Below, in pieces: positions 49,023 to 63,500 of a DNA stretch of 64,000 nucleotides. Made by a program: the position numbers and the translations under genes. This stretch comes from Cheilinus undulatus (taxonomy: Eukaryota > Chordata > Actinopteri > Labriformes > Labridae). Below the pieces are notes generated by a model. The model saw nothing but the letters and a program-made list of their open reading frames with translations. It had not been told where the DNA came from and searched no databases. The stretch lies in NCBI RefSeq assembly GCF_018320785.1, contig NC_054867.1:25857855-25921854 (forward strand). The letters are read 5' to 3'. The number at the start of each line of letters is the position of its first letter. Position 1 is the stretch's first letter.

Positions 49023-52000
49023 ATGAGGAACTATGGCTCAAATCTTCCCAAGGAACCTGCTATTCTCTCTGATCAGGTAGAATTGAAAACATCTTAAATT
49101 CAGAAAAACTTACAGCAGATTATTTACCACACAAGCATAATGCCTCTTATTTTTCAAAATGCTTAAAACATATGATTTCTTTTATATCTAATTTAGCAAA
49201 ATCATTGGAGAAGGAGTCCTGCTTAAAACATCAGAATGGGTTGGCTTTAGTCAAAGACACAAATAATCCAGATGAGTCGCAAAGATGGCCACAACTATTG
49301 CTCTATATACATTTCATAGAGTGAAAATAATATGATAAATAAGTGATTTTTTTCATAATTTATTTGGGTTATCAACAAACTATGTTTCAGAACTTAATGG
49401 GAAGTGCACTGTTGCCAAGCTACTGCCGTTATAAATTAACATAAGAATCAAAGATCAATCTTTCAATCAGGCTTTTGTCTTGGATTTCATGTTAATTTCT
49501 GATATTCAGAACACCTGGCAGAGGCACAGTGATGCAAAAAGGTCCAAAAAAGGTGGTACTTGTTAAAACTGTTGGATTATCTGTTGTCCAATCTATTGTT
49601 GGGGTTTTAATGATAGATTTTCTGGTTATTATTAAAATAATAATAATATTTTTTAAATGAATAAATACAATTCTACATCAAGATGAAAGATTAACAGGAC
49701 TTCACCCTGAAAACAGGGAACAACAACCAAAAGGAGCAAAAATTAGTCTCAGAATTAAGATTTAATATCATTGTTTTCATTTGATAAATATTAATATTTA
49801 AATAAATTGAAGGTGTGAGAATGAGCACTGACCTTCTCAATAACTTTCTTATTACAGTGTAGAATCAACAACACTTAAACAATAACTATTATAAAAGCTA
49901 AAAAACAAAACAGAATTTTTATTAAGCAATGCAAACGTGAGAAAAAGAGAAACAAGAGACAGAGATAGATAGCTGACACACATGTGGTTTCACATGTGAC
50001 TTTAGGTAAAGATTTAAGATGGTGGACATGGAAAAAGGAAAGCTCCCTCTACAATCTCAATATGGTCACTTTACGACAAAGAAACCCAGTGGCCAGACTT
50101 TAATTCTGAAAGCAGTTAATTTTTGTGTAGGTGAAAGCACTGTACTGGACATAAATGGGCACAGCAAAACAAATCAACAGCAGATAAGACAACACATGCA
50201 GCTATCAACGATTGCAAATGAAATGCTTCCTACATTAATTTCTGCCCAGACCAAAGTCTCTTACTTTTGATCATGGTGTGTGAATAGAGTCTAATGTCCG
50301 GCGGATCCAGAAGTTAAAACAGGTAACAGGTAAGTGAAAAGTCCTGTGGTGTCAAGATTCAGCTTTAGGGCTCGTATCGGTGGGCTTTCTGCAGCACTCC
50401 TGTCTGGATGACGCTGAAAGGAAGACAACTCTGTGCTCAACCATTCAATTGTTGACTGAGCTCTGACTGCGCATGCTTAAAAAAATGTTTTTAATTCATT
50501 GTTTTTTCATTGTTGATGATGTCAAACAAATTAAAATATTTTTTTCCTCGCTTTAAGGAGGACTGTCAGAAAGAAAGTGGTGATGAGAATCCTGAGCGTG
50601 GAAACTGGACCAACAAGACTGAGTACATGCTGTCTATGATAGGCTTTGCTATTGGGCTGGGAAACATCTGGAGATTTCCATATTTAGCCTTTAAAAATGG
50701 AGGAGGTGAGTGATTAGTATCAATGATATAAACAAGAAGTATTGTTTTTTTATACTGAGACTTGTTTTTATCCCTGTGAGCAGGTGCCTTTCTCATTCCC
50801 TTTTTCCTGATGTTGGTGTTGTGCGGTATTCCCATTTTTTTTCTGGAAAGCTCCATTGGTCAGTTTTGCAGCCAAGGCCCAATCAATGTGTGGAGGGCAG
50901 TGCCAATCCTACAAGGTAAATCTAACAGAGCAGAGCAGTACTTTTAAAGAATGGATTTATGTGGGTTTTTTAAGATGACTGAAAACTTTGAAACTGCTGC
51001 TAATTACTCTGGTGAATTCTTATATTATGGCATAGATAAATTAACTGTCTCTGCTTGAATTTTAAGATGAGGACATGGGAAAAGATAGTGTTTAAAGTAT
51101 TTAAAGAACCTCTTGGTGAAAGTATATATTTTCAAATGTATAATAAAACCTAAGGGTACTTGTGTATCCACAGTTCTCTGAATATCATTAGTGATGTTTT
51201 ACTATGGGATATGCCCTCCTTGCGAATTTAGAAACACATTATATCCATATGCCTGCCCTTATTGGTTGGCAGTCCTAACGCAAGCACACTACTTCTCACT
51301 CCAGCCTAATAGCAAGAGGGGTAGTCGTGTCCTTCATAGAATTTATGCCTTACTCTGGGATAATGTGGAGACTCCTGTTTTGGCAGACAAGCTTATCTTA
51401 AATGATTGATCTGTCACACTGAGATGTGTGGATGTGGCAGATCCACCAAGGACTCCACACTCAAAACAGTGCAGACAAGGATCTGAGAGGCCCCAGTTTA
51501 TCAGACCTGGTAAATGCTATGTACAGAGCAGGTGTCCTGAATAGAGAAGCCTTTAACAGATCTTGTGAAGCTGAAAAGGTCCAATATTTGGAGACAGACT
51601 ACCTGTAGTAAGGGCAGTTGATCTTGTAGCACTCAGTGACAAATGTGTTAGCATTAGTCCATGGACTGTTATATTACAGGTAGAGTACGGTTGGCCTCTG
51701 AAACAAGAGTGATGTGAGGCTGTGCCAGTGATATACATAGACAGTGGTCGTGGCACAGGTCTTGACCACCAGTCTGTCAGGGCTGGTCAGTTTTTCTATC
51801 CCCAGCAGATTTTAAACCAAAGAACATGATGTTGTGAGGTCTCTGTGGGGTCAGACAGGTTGTAAGTTAATATATTTTTGAATTTAATAAAACTGTTCAA
51901 ATGTGGTATCTTCTGCAGGTGTCGGCTTTTCCATGGTTATGCTGAACATAATAATCGCAATTTATTATAACGTCATTGTGGCCTACAGCATCTACTACCT

Positions 52001-55000
52001 GTTCGCCTCCTTCCAGTTTCCTCTGCCCTGGTCCAAATGCTACAGCTGGTCTGACGGGAACTGTAGCACTACACCCTTAGGTACCTGTCCTTTCTCTTTC
52101 TCTTTTTGTTTGTTAGATGTGAGCCCAAATCACTAACACGAAAAACCAATCCGTCTAAAAGGAGTATTTACAGAACCATTACACGAAGGAGAGCTTTGTG
52201 TATGTAATCAGTTTGGGCTACAGACTCGTATCATATATAAAGCGTTTTTATACTTGTGCAAAACCCATCATATTAACTGATTTCTCGAGGAAGCCATTTA
52301 CATGATCTCTCTCTCTCTTTCTAGTGTACTGTAATGAAAGTGGTGTTTTGGTGGCCAACTGGACTCAGGAAAACAGCACATGTCCTGTGTCCAGTATAAT
52401 CAAAGTTCCAGTGCAGAGTCCGAGTGAGCAGTACTGGGAGTAAGAAAAACACACTGATGCGCACATCTGTCACACTGATATGGCTGTATACTCACTCTTC
52501 TCTCTTCATCAGCCGTGTGGCTCTGCAGAGATCCAGTGGTCTAGATGAAACTGGACCAATAGTTTGGCACTTGGCCCTCTGTCTGCTGCTCAGTTCCTGC
52601 ATTCTTGCTGCATCACTCATTAAAGGCATCAAGTCCTCAGGCAAAGTAGGATGACATTCACCTTATAGTTGATCTTGTCCACTGCACTCCTGCAGATAAA
52701 ACAAAGTCTATTGTGGTTATCTCTGACATGTTTCCTTTCAACATAATCAGTAAATTGATGGACAGTTTTGCCTCTCCAGGTTGTGTATTTTACAGCAACA
52801 TTTCCTTATTTAATCATTCTGATCCTGCTGATCCGAGGTGTGACACTAGAGGGAGCTGGAGAGGGAATAGAGTTCTTCATTGGTTCCAAATCCAATTTGA
52901 CCAAACTGACAGAGGGACAGGTAAGAAGCTAACACAATTTGCAGTGCAAGAAAACTAAAACCTCAAGACTTCTCAGCCACAGTAGTGGCTCCGTATAGTT
53001 TTAACAGGGCTTTGAAAGGCATGGTTATATTCACAAGAGTAAAATGACAGTGCTAACATACTGTTTCGCTGCACATGAAAATGCCTTTCATGTTACCATG
53101 CAAACAGTTGTTAATTTAAGTCCAACACTCTGTGTTTAGGTCTGGAAGGATGCAGCTACTCAGACTTTGTTCTCCCTCAACGTTGCTACAAGCGGAGTTT
53201 TGACTCTTGTGTCTTACAGCACATTTCACAACAACATGTTCACGGATTCCATTATTGTATCTTTCGCCAATCACGGTAGGACTAAACAGGTCTATTGGTG
53301 CACTCCTCGAAAAACAAGTATTTTCAATTAAATCATCAATGGATCTATTTTGTGCTATGGTGAAGGTGTTTTACCTGTGCTCCCTGATATTAACTCTGAT
53401 GTCTGTAGTTTATGTGACTAACTTTAAGATTGTCATCTCCCTCTAGTTACCAGTGTGTTTGCAGGCTTTGCCATTTTCTCTGTTTTGGGTCATATGGCTC
53501 ATGTCTATGGAAAACCTATAGAAGAAGTAGTGAAAGAAGGTCAGACATCTAGAGTCAGTCTTTCTATTTTTGGTGATTTTTTCATCAGGTTGCTCTATGT
53601 TCTTTGACGTTCTGTGTCTCCATCTTTATGCAGGATTTGGTCTTGCCTTCATTGTGTATCCAGATGCTTTAGCTAAGCTTCCCATTTCCACTCTCTGGTC
53701 CATACTGTTCTTTTTTATGCTTTACATCATTGGCCTGGACTCCCAGTTTGCACAATTAGGTAAGATTTTCACGAGGGACTGGTCCAGCTATCATACTTAA
53801 GAAAATAATCTCAGAGCCATTCAGCTCTCACCTGACAATACGATATGCCTCTAGGAGCAATGCACATCTTTCAGTTATTCTTGCATAGCCAGTGGTTAGA
53901 CGACCTGACAATACTGAATTGTTTACAGTTCAGTTAGCAACTTATGAAGCAACTATGCGTACATATGTAGTTGATTGAAATATGTTAATAGAGTCATGTC
54001 ATGCTTTCTGTCCAGACATTTGGACAGCAAAGCACTGCATGTAAATCAGAACACTTCCAATACCAAAGTCTAGTCTCACATGTAAAGATTCCACATTTTT
54101 TGATGTTAACTTTGTAAATACTACTATTGTGATGAGGGCTCCAAGAAACTATCACTTAACTAGCCAATAACAACACCTGGGGGTTTTAAGCAAACCATTA
54201 AATAACTCTTGGTCATACATAGGAAACAAAGGGGAAAAGGCTATTGTGATAACACCACTGCCTTGAATAACTTTCAGCCAATCAAATGCCAGACAAGGGA
54301 AGTAACTGATCTGAGCAAGTGTTCCTACTATATTCAAAAACAGATTGATCTTAAACCAACCTGTTATAAACATTTTCAAACACTAGATTTATGTCTGAGG
54401 CAAACTGAACTCAACTACCCACATACTCATCTATTCCCATCTCTGCTCTTATCATTAGAGGTGATCACCACCTGCCTGTGTGATGCCTTCCCTGAACTTC
54501 TCAAACCTAAACGACCTTTACTGACAATAATGTCAGTATGCATCCTCTACCTGCTGGGCCTGCCATGTGTCACACGGGTACAGTGATTCCTTCAGCCTTA
54601 ATGTCACAAATATTTTATATGATTACCCCACCGTTTCTCTCTGTGTACATATTTCTGTAAATTTATCATTCGCAACCAAACATACTGTAAGACAAATGAA
54701 AATGACAGATGTAACTGCGGTTCTAGGAATCCTGGATGACTTCTTTAAGCACTCAGTTTTACATAAGCAGTTCAAATAGCTATGCCAACAATGTCACGTG
54801 AGCCCCAGATGACCTGGTCTAGTCTCCCATCTTCAAATGTCATCAGAGAATCTGTTGCTTTACATCAGTGATCCTCAACTGGAGGTCCAGGGGGCCACAT
54901 CAGCCCCCCCATAAAATTTAAATTAAACATACATGTTGGATATTGTATCCTGAAACTGGTGTGTGGGATTATTGACCACTACAGGGGATCCGGTCACAGA

Positions 55001-57515
55001 ACACAGAGTCATTAGATGGATTTAACCTTAAACTGAAGTAATCAGATTTGTACAGATCTGTGCTTTCCTGTAGTGACTGAAATAAACATAAGGCACAAAT
55101 AAATATGTCTGATTAGTTTCTTCACTTATAACAACATTAACTCAAGCATTAAATGCTTTCTAAAGAAATATTAAGATATAAACAGGTCTAACTTGTCAAT
55201 AAACTCACATCTGTATGGACTCACACAGCTAGTGATTAGCACAGAGAAGTTAGCAAGCTATTTAGATAGCTTTGCACTCAGAAGCTACTTACTAAACATA
55301 TTCTGTAAATAACATCAGTATAGAAATCTTAAACAATCAAAATAACATCAGGCAAACAGAGTACAAACTTTTATTTCTTGTGGTAATCTTATAGTGCAAC
55401 ATAACTCACATTATCAATGACTTCTGCATCGATGGAGACTGCATGAAGAATAGTAACCAGCGCGAAATTACTGTAAAACAGGAAGCAGAAATAATCGCTC
55501 TTTCAAAGTAAAATTTCAAAATAAAAGTCTCAAACCCAAATGTCTCTAAACATTAAGAATTCTTAACGACCGCCCCCACATTTGTGCAGCAAATGTGTAA
55601 TAAAAGGAATTCTTCAAGTGTCTTTAGCATCATCTTCGAGGTCTGGTAGCTGGATCAGTCGAGCAACTGGCCTTGTGTAAACTTTCCCTTTGACCTTGAC
55701 CTCTGCGGCTCTGACACATCCATCCTGACTCTTGACTGTCTTAACAACTCTCCCCACGGGCCACTGTGCTCTGGGAAGTGATGGGTCGACAACCAGAACA
55801 ACTGCGTCAACAGTGAGGTTATCTGAAGGCTTCTGCCGTTTGTGTCTGGTCTGAAGAGTAGGCAAGTAGTTGCATGTAAAATGGATCCAGAACTGGTCCA
55901 CAAGGTTCTAGCAGTGACGCCATCTCCGCCGCCCCATGACCGCTGGGACATAAACTACTTGGGGTAGTGTTGCATCTCGCCGCCCCATAAGGAGGATGTT
56001 TGGTGTTATGGGGTCTGGAGCCGCGACATCAGATGACGCATACCCAAGCGGTTTTGAATTAAGTATCCCTTCCACTTCCACCAGGGTTGTGTATGGGACC
56101 TCTTCAGCAACTGCTTGGCTCCCAACTGCAACTTGGAGACCGGCCTTGATGGATCGAACCTCCCTCCCCCCTGCTCCACCAAAGTGAGGAGCATTTGGTG
56201 GATTGAACTTAAAGTTGATCTGATATTCTGTCAGTTGGTTCCTCAGTGATGGTTCCATAGCTACAAAGGATCATGGAGTTCCCTCTCCACACCACGGAAA
56301 TTGGTTCCACAATCTGACAGAATCTCCTTCGGCCTGCCTCTCCGAGCAACAAACTGACGAAGAGCTAGGAGGAAGGCTCTGCATCCACTGAGTTGAGAAG
56401 CTCTATATGAACTGCTCGTGTCATGAGGCACTTAAAGATGACACCCCAGTGTTTCTCTGACCTCCTGCCTATCTTGACGTGGTAGGGTCCAAAGCAGTCT
56501 ACACCTGTCGAGAAGAAAGGTGGACACAGGAGTCTGAGGTGCTGTGGTGGTAGGTCAGCCATTAGCGGGACCTTTGGCTGAGCTCTCCAATGCTGGCAGG
56601 ATGGGCAATCATGCTGATGAGGTGTGACAGCCTGCCACCCACGTAAAACCCAGTAGTGCCTCCGAAGTTCTGCATATACCCGCTCTGTGCCTGTGTGCAA
56701 AAGGCGTTCATCAAAGCCCTTGATGAGGAGTTTTGTTGCAGGATGCTTCGGGTCCAGCACAATGGGGTGGATTTCATCCAGGTTTGCGTTGTGGAGTCTG
56801 CGCAGCCTTCCTCCCACACGGATTAGGCATGTGGAAGAGTCCCACTCTGGTGCAAGACTGGTAGAACGACTGTTATTTGGCACAGGCTTCTGTGCTTTGA
56901 GAGCAGTCACTTCCTCTGGGAAGCTGTGAGCTTGGCAGCTTCTTAACAACTGAAGCTCTGCATCTCAGGAACTAAAGGTCTGGCTGTGCATCTGGTCCTT
57001 TGCCACCCCTTGAACTCCCTGACATGCCTGTAGCATGTAATTCCTTCCATGTGCTAAATTGAGAGGCATCAGGGATATTGTGGTTGGACGGTGCTTCTGT
57101 TAAGTTGCAGAAGGTGATGTTTTTCAGTTCAGATGGGTCCACTGTTACCACCTTCTCTGGCCTCTGTGGCCAGTTTTCAACACTGTTTGAGGAATGATGG
57201 CCCTTGACTCCAGCGACTACACTCTGCCAGTTCTAGGAGCGGCTTACCCCTAGTGATATTGTCTGCTGGGTTGTTCTGGGTGTCAACGTACCGCCAGGCT
57301 TGACGGTCTGTCAGCTCCTGTATCTCGGACACACTTTAAATCTACAGGAGTCTGGCGTGCCGGTAGTCGAGTGGTTAAGGCGCGCACCATGTATGCAGGC
57401 GACCCGGGTTCGAATCCGGCCCGTGGTACTATTTCCTGCATGTCTCTCCCCGCTATCTTCCCTGTTTCTGACTCTATCCACTGTCCTATCAAATAAAGGC
57501 AAAAAGGCCAAAAAT

Positions 57516-57558
<43 letters not shown>

Positions 57559-60500
57559 AGAGGAGTCTGACTGGAGCCATTCCCAAACGGTGGTGGAGTC
57601 AGACCACAGAATTGTTTGCTGGATAAAGAGGGTGAGCTCTGTCTCCAAGAGTTAGCTAGTTGAGCTCCAGCTAGTGCGGCACAGAGCTCCAGGCGGGGCA
57701 TTGACTGTTGTCGTTTTGGTGCGACTCTTGACCTCGCCATCACAAAGGAGGTGTGAACTGTATCTCTTATGCGTACTGTGAGGTAAGCTACTGCCCCATA
57801 CGCACATTCCGAGGCATCACAAAACACATGTAGGCTGTACTCAGGGTCTACATCATCCCCAGAAGCGGGTGAGTAACATCGAGGAATGGATACCTTGCTG
57901 AGGTGTTGCAGCTCATCTTCCCATTTCTTCCAAGCTTCCCAAAGTCCTGGAGGTAGGTTGTGATCATCCCAGCCTCTTTGTTTGGACCAGAGATGTTGGA
58001 TCAACACCTTGGCTCGTGTTGTGTCAGGCACGATGAAGCCCAGGGGGTCATACTGACTTGCTAGCACCTGATATGCCGTCCTCATAGTCAGCGTTGCATG
58101 TTCAATGATTCTGTACTGGTAGCCAAGATTGTCGGTGGCACAGTTCCATCTCAGGCCTAGACCCGGCTCTTGGGGGTTGGTTCTGTTGTGGCTCAGCCAC
58201 TGCTCAGAAGTTGAGGATCTCACTTCAGCAGGAAGGTGGGCTTGCACTGATGGTTGGTTACTAGCCCACTGTCTGAGATCAAACCCACCCTCAGCCAAAA
58301 GGGTACGCAGATGATCTACTCTTTGTGTCACTGCTGATATCGTGGGGAAGCTCTCAAGGCAGTTGTCTACATAGAATCTCTGCTGCACTGACTGTAGTAT
58401 ATCTGGGTCACTGTCCTGGTGATTGCGGACATGCTGCTGTAGAGCGAAGATTGCACAGCAGGGGCTGTTTGTTGTCCCAAATGGGAGCAACTGCCATTCA
58501 TAAACATCTGGGGGGTCTTCACGGCGCAGGTCTCTGAAGATGAATTGGAGGAGTGGTCTGTCAACAGGAAGAAGATGTATCTGGTTAAACATCGCTCAGA
58601 TGTCCCCGCTTACTGCTACTTGGTGCTCCCTGAACCACAGTAGGACACCCAGTAATGATGGTCCCAGTGTGGGTCCTGGAAGGAATTGATCATTCACAGA
58701 GACACCTTGCCGCCTGAAGGAACAGTTGAACACTAGTCGGGGTTTGTTGTTGTGGGACACGAGGTGGTAAGGCAGATACCATGATTCCTCTGACTGATCC
58801 ACCTCCTCATGTGAGAGTTTCTTTACATACCCAGACTAGACGAGTTTGCTGATTTCAGCAGCGAGGAGAGCTGCCCTCTCTGGGTCCTTCTTGAGCCTTT
58901 TCTCTGTCCCTCTCAGATGTGCCATGACAGAATGGATGGAACTGTTAAGTTTGGTTTCTCCTGTTTTCCTTAAGAGGGGCGTTGCTTATCGTTGGACATC
59001 TTATATGTCAACTTGCTTTGTCTTTGTTTCAAGAAGGTTCACAGCTTCCTGATTATCACGAGAACGAACAACTGTTTTCTCATTTCTAAAGAGCAGAACA
59101 TCAAGTTGCCACAACCTTTCCACATTTCTGAGTAGGACATTGTTCGGACTCTCAAGCGAAGTGAAAAGGCACTGTTGGATATGGCTCTGTTCCTTTACAG
59201 CTTCTTCTGCGGCTTGTAATGCCCAACCCAGGGCAGTATGGATGGCTATGGGTCCACCATTAGTTCCTCGACGAACTGGCTCAGTTGGCAGTGATAAGAT
59301 GCACACAATCTGATCCAATCAACACAATGAATGGCTGCAGAGGGACTCCACGTAAGTGTGTATGGTTTCTCTGAAGTCTCTGCACTGGATAGGTCTACTC
59401 TACAAGATCAAGACCAGAGGCAGTAAATGCTCCTTGTACTTTGTAATGCTTCCAAGCGTTACCTTTGGGGGAGATTTCAAAGTTGACCTTATGACCTTGG
59501 AGGTGTGTAAGGTCTGTACACACCATGCGCAGAGCAAGAGACTCACACTGACCGTTCAAGTGAAGCTGCTGGACGGTTTCTGGTAAAATCATCGTCCATT
59601 GGGCCCCATCATCTAAGACAGCGAAGGTCTCCATTGACCTTGTGTCACTGTGTAGCAGCACTGTGACGACTTTCAGGAGCACTTTACCTGAGGATATGCT
59701 GGGTGTCAGGTAAACTCGATTCTCTGCAGTTGATGATTGAGGGTCCATGGAGCGTCAGTATGCTACTTCATGGAGAACCTGGAGATGAATGCCACCACAG
59801 TCACTGCAGGGTTTCTTGAGGTTGCATGCCTCCACTGCATGGGAACGTGCACACTTCCAACAGCGCCTACCTGCTGTTATCCATTTATCCAGATCTGCCA
59901 CTGACTGTTCTTTGTTAGACTGACAATGACTGATGTAATGTTCTTTGCTGTTGCAGAAGAGGCAATTGATTTTGTTCAACTTCTTATTACCGTCTGATAT
60001 GAGCTTACTGGAAGAGTTAGGGTGTGTAGGCTCTGCTCCATGATACACAGCTACACTCTGACCTTTACCCTTGAACAGGCTCTTTTCCTTCCTGTTGACT
60101 GGAGTCCTCTCATGTTGGTAGCGCTGCACCAATCTGCTGGACAGACGCTGCTGCTGAGCTTTACCTTGGAGCCAGCCATTTAGATCCTGCAGGTTGTAAG
60201 GATTGAGACTGGTGCTGTTGAGCTTACCCTGCAGTTGTAGATACTCAATGAAGCTATCCCAGTGATACTTGGAAAGCTTGCTGAGCAAACAGTCGACATG
60301 TGAGCAGCAGTTGAATTCCATTCCCCGAGGACAGCAACATGCTCACCAGAAGGCGGACCCGTAAGATGAAGTTCTGAAAAGTGCGTGTATCTCCAGGCTT
60401 CACATCAGCCGTGGTCAGAATGGCTGCTATTTCATTTTGAGCAAGCTGGTGTGGCTGCCTGTACTGAAGCTGTAAAGCTTACACAGTGGATGTGTATGGA

Positions 60501-63500
60501 TATGGGTGGTGGCGGTAGGACTGACCAATCATCTGTGCCTCAGGTAGTTTGAGGTGTTTAAGTAGCACATGATATTTGTAAGTCTTGGTCAGTTCCTGGT
60601 GTGGTTCTAGCAGGTTATCTAAAGCTAGCTTTAGGTTAGCAAACTCCCTTTCACTGTCAGAGGTGAAGTCTGGGATCTTGGGTTGTGGCACACCATTTAG
60701 TAATCGGAGTGGCAAGCTAGCGCTGACTGGGGGCACAGTTTGGCTTGACAATAGCTGTGGCTGCACACCTGGAGACAGGTCATCCACTGCATTGGCACAT
60801 GATGGATACTGAGGTGCTATTATTGGTTGCCCAATCATAGGAATATACTGTGTCATGTTATGGCTTGAGGGAGCCTAAGGGATTGCATGTGACTGAGAAC
60901 GAGGCAGTGCAGTTGAATAGCTGTATGATGCAGGTGCAGGCTTACCGACTGAGACTGTAGGAGTTATTAGAGGATGGGGTGGAAGCTGAGTGGCCTGTGG
61001 TAATGAAGGGTCCAACATCAGGTGTTCCTGCTGGCGTGGAATCGGCGATGTAGTACCAGATGAAATAGTAGATGAGGGAGAGCCTGGGCACTGGAGTGAA
61101 GCAGAGCGTACTGGCGTAAAGGCAGAAGTCACTCCCTCATGTACAGCTGTTTGAGCAAAATCTCCCCTCTTGTCATCACCCTGCGGTAGTAAAGGCACAC
61201 TTGCTGTTGTGTGTCTATCAGCTTATGGCTCTAAGACATGTAGCAGCTTCACTACTGATAAAGGAGATTGGCGAGATGAGGCTGGAGTGGCATGGGAGCA
61301 AAGAGCTGCAGGTGACTGTGCTGGGAAAGATGAAGCGGCTCGATTTATATTATCATTGTCATCTGCTTCTTGCTCAGATAGAAAGGAAGAGATGTGTTCC
61401 AGTAGTTTTTATGGCAGCGCTGCCTGTTCTCACACTGGGGGAGTTTGTCAGTGAGCTGGGCGACTTCTGCATTCTCTTCTCTCTCATCCCTGGCAATTGA
61501 TTCAATAAGTCTCTTAAGTGAGGAAGTGCTCAGCAGGTCACCTGAAGTGGGGTTTCCTGAGGCTGTATGTTAACCTTTGTGACAGGCTGCATCTGCTTGG
61601 CTACTGTGCACTGAGGCTGCCGCTCCTCTCTGCTCCTCTGACTCCATTTCTGTAGAGCGGGAGGACAGGGCAGGCTGCTGAGGCTGGTAGGCAAGGACAT
61701 AGTCCTCAAGATATCTGGGTGTACGGTGAAGCCTCACAGAGCGCTCTCCCACATCAGCATAGGACAGAGAAACTGACTTATCTTCTGATGACATAGCTGT
61801 AGCAGCCAATTAAATTCGAAGGACATTTGTTGGATATTGTATCCTGAAACTGGTGTGTGGGATTATTGACCACTACAGGGGTTCCAGTCAGAAAACACAG
61901 AGTCATCAGATGGATTTAACCTTTTACTTAAGTAATCAGATTTGTACAGATCGGTGCTTTCCTTTAGTGACTGAAATAAACATAAGGCACAATTAATATG
62001 TCTGATTAGTTTCTTCACTTATAACAACATTAACTCAAGCATTAAATGCTTTCTAAAGAAATATTAAGACATAAACAGGTCTAACTTGTCAATAAACACA
62101 TCTGTATGGACTCACACAGCTAGTGATTAGCACAGAGAAGTTAGCAAGCTAGTTAGCTTGACACTCAGAAGCTACTTACTAAACATATTCTGTAAATAAC
62201 ATCAGTATAGAAATCTTAAACAGTTAAAATAACGTCAAGCAAAAAAGAGTATAAACTTATATTTCTTGTGTTAATCTTATAGTACAACATAACTCACATC
62301 ATCAATGACTTCTGCACCGATGGAGACTGCATGAAGAATAGTAACCAGCGCGAAATTGCAGTAAAACAGGAAGCGGAGATAATCGCTCTTTCAAAGTAAA
62401 ATTTCAAAATAAAAGTCTCAAACTCAAATGTCTCTAAACATGAAGAATTCTTAACAATACAACTTAACAACCTTTCAAACAAGAAGCAAATAGGTATTGT
62501 ATTTCTGTAATTTGGCATGGTTAAAAAAAATACTTATCATTCCAGTCTTGATTAAAGTTGCGGTTTTAAGGCTCTTTGAGAAAGCAATTTTCCTTTCTGA
62601 GAATCTACACTAAAGGTCTGTTTCCTGTATGTGTATCTGACAAAGCACAACACAGATTATTAGCATCAAATTCAGTGATAGACATCAAGATGGCTCCAGA
62701 AATACAGTATGTAGCTAAAATATCTCAATTGCCCCCTTGTGGCTGGCTTTAGTATAGGTGATATGTATGTAAGAGGTGTTAAGTATATTGCCTCCCTGTT
62801 AAAAGCTAAAAGTTCCATTCATTTTTAAAAGAAAACATACATATTTATTTTCGTAAGAATATATTAATTTGACCAAAATTTGATTGATTTTAGTCTGGTT
62901 TATTTCAATGTCTGGCCCCCATAGTGTCTGTCAAGAAAAAGCTGGCCCTCTTGTGAATGGAGTCGATAACCCCTGCTTTACATCTTGTGGGAGTTGGACT
63001 GTTGCCATTGCGTAAAGCTTGTCTCTGGTAATCTTGAGACCATTTTTGTTGGAGTTTCTTCCGCAGACCTCCAGGGGCTGAAACAAGCTTGACCATTCTG
63101 ATTGCTATGGATATTATTGCTCAGAACTCATCTTTTAAGTTTCAAATGCTTTTAGTGGCTGAAGGAAGCATGTTCCCACTTCTAGCTTAATTTTATTTCT
63201 TTTGTTGACAGTGGAAACTTTTTATCAACTTTAGCCAGTAAACAGCATAGTGGTTGCAACTTTTGCTAGTTTTGCCACTTTTAACCCATTTGGCAGCTTT
63301 TTATTTATTATTGCCTCTGTAACCTATTGTTGCCACCTTTAACACATTTGGCCTTTTTTGCTTATTTTTCCCCCTTTTTTTTAACCCATTTCGACCACTT
63401 TTATATCGCTTTTCACCATTTTTTCACACCTATGTTTGCTGCCTTATGCCTTTAGAAGCACATTTTTTCTGCTGTTACCCCATTTTTTGTCTCATAAGGC

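Larger units (their letters stand above)
54934..62456 (-). mobile_element. BEL/Pao LTR retrotransposon, decayed, 7.5 kb
   Basis: Two long terminal repeats in the same orientation (54934-55568 and 61828-62456) bracket gag, protease, reverse transcriptase, RNase H and integrase relics, all on the minus strand. A perfect 5-bp target duplication ATACA lies at 54929-54933 and 62457-62461. By eye the LTRs differ at about 36 of 630 positions (5-6 percent), so the insertion is not recent. The coding part is broken by stops and frame shifts and by a SINE in the RNase H region. The element is antisense to the host transporter gene. Confidence 0.92.
54866..62975. mobile_element. hAT-like element split by a BEL/Pao insertion
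   Basis: The left end is CAGTGATCCTCAACTGG; the right end, read in reverse, is CAGGGGTTATCGACT. The flanks are an identical 8-bp duplication CTTTACAT (54858-54865 and 62976-62983), as expected for hAT transposons. Removing the retroelement leaves about 580 bp of non-coding element (54866-54933 and 62462-62975). It lies in intron 11 of transporter copy 3. Confidence 0.8.

Noticed and set aside
55996-56929. Plus-strand open frames in the Pao element (63-80 codons)
   Set aside because: They are complementary-strand shadows of the integrase frames.
57365-57425. tRNA gene
   Set aside because: The tRNA-like A and B boxes are followed by a SINE body and poly(A) and bounded by a target duplication; this is a SINE head.
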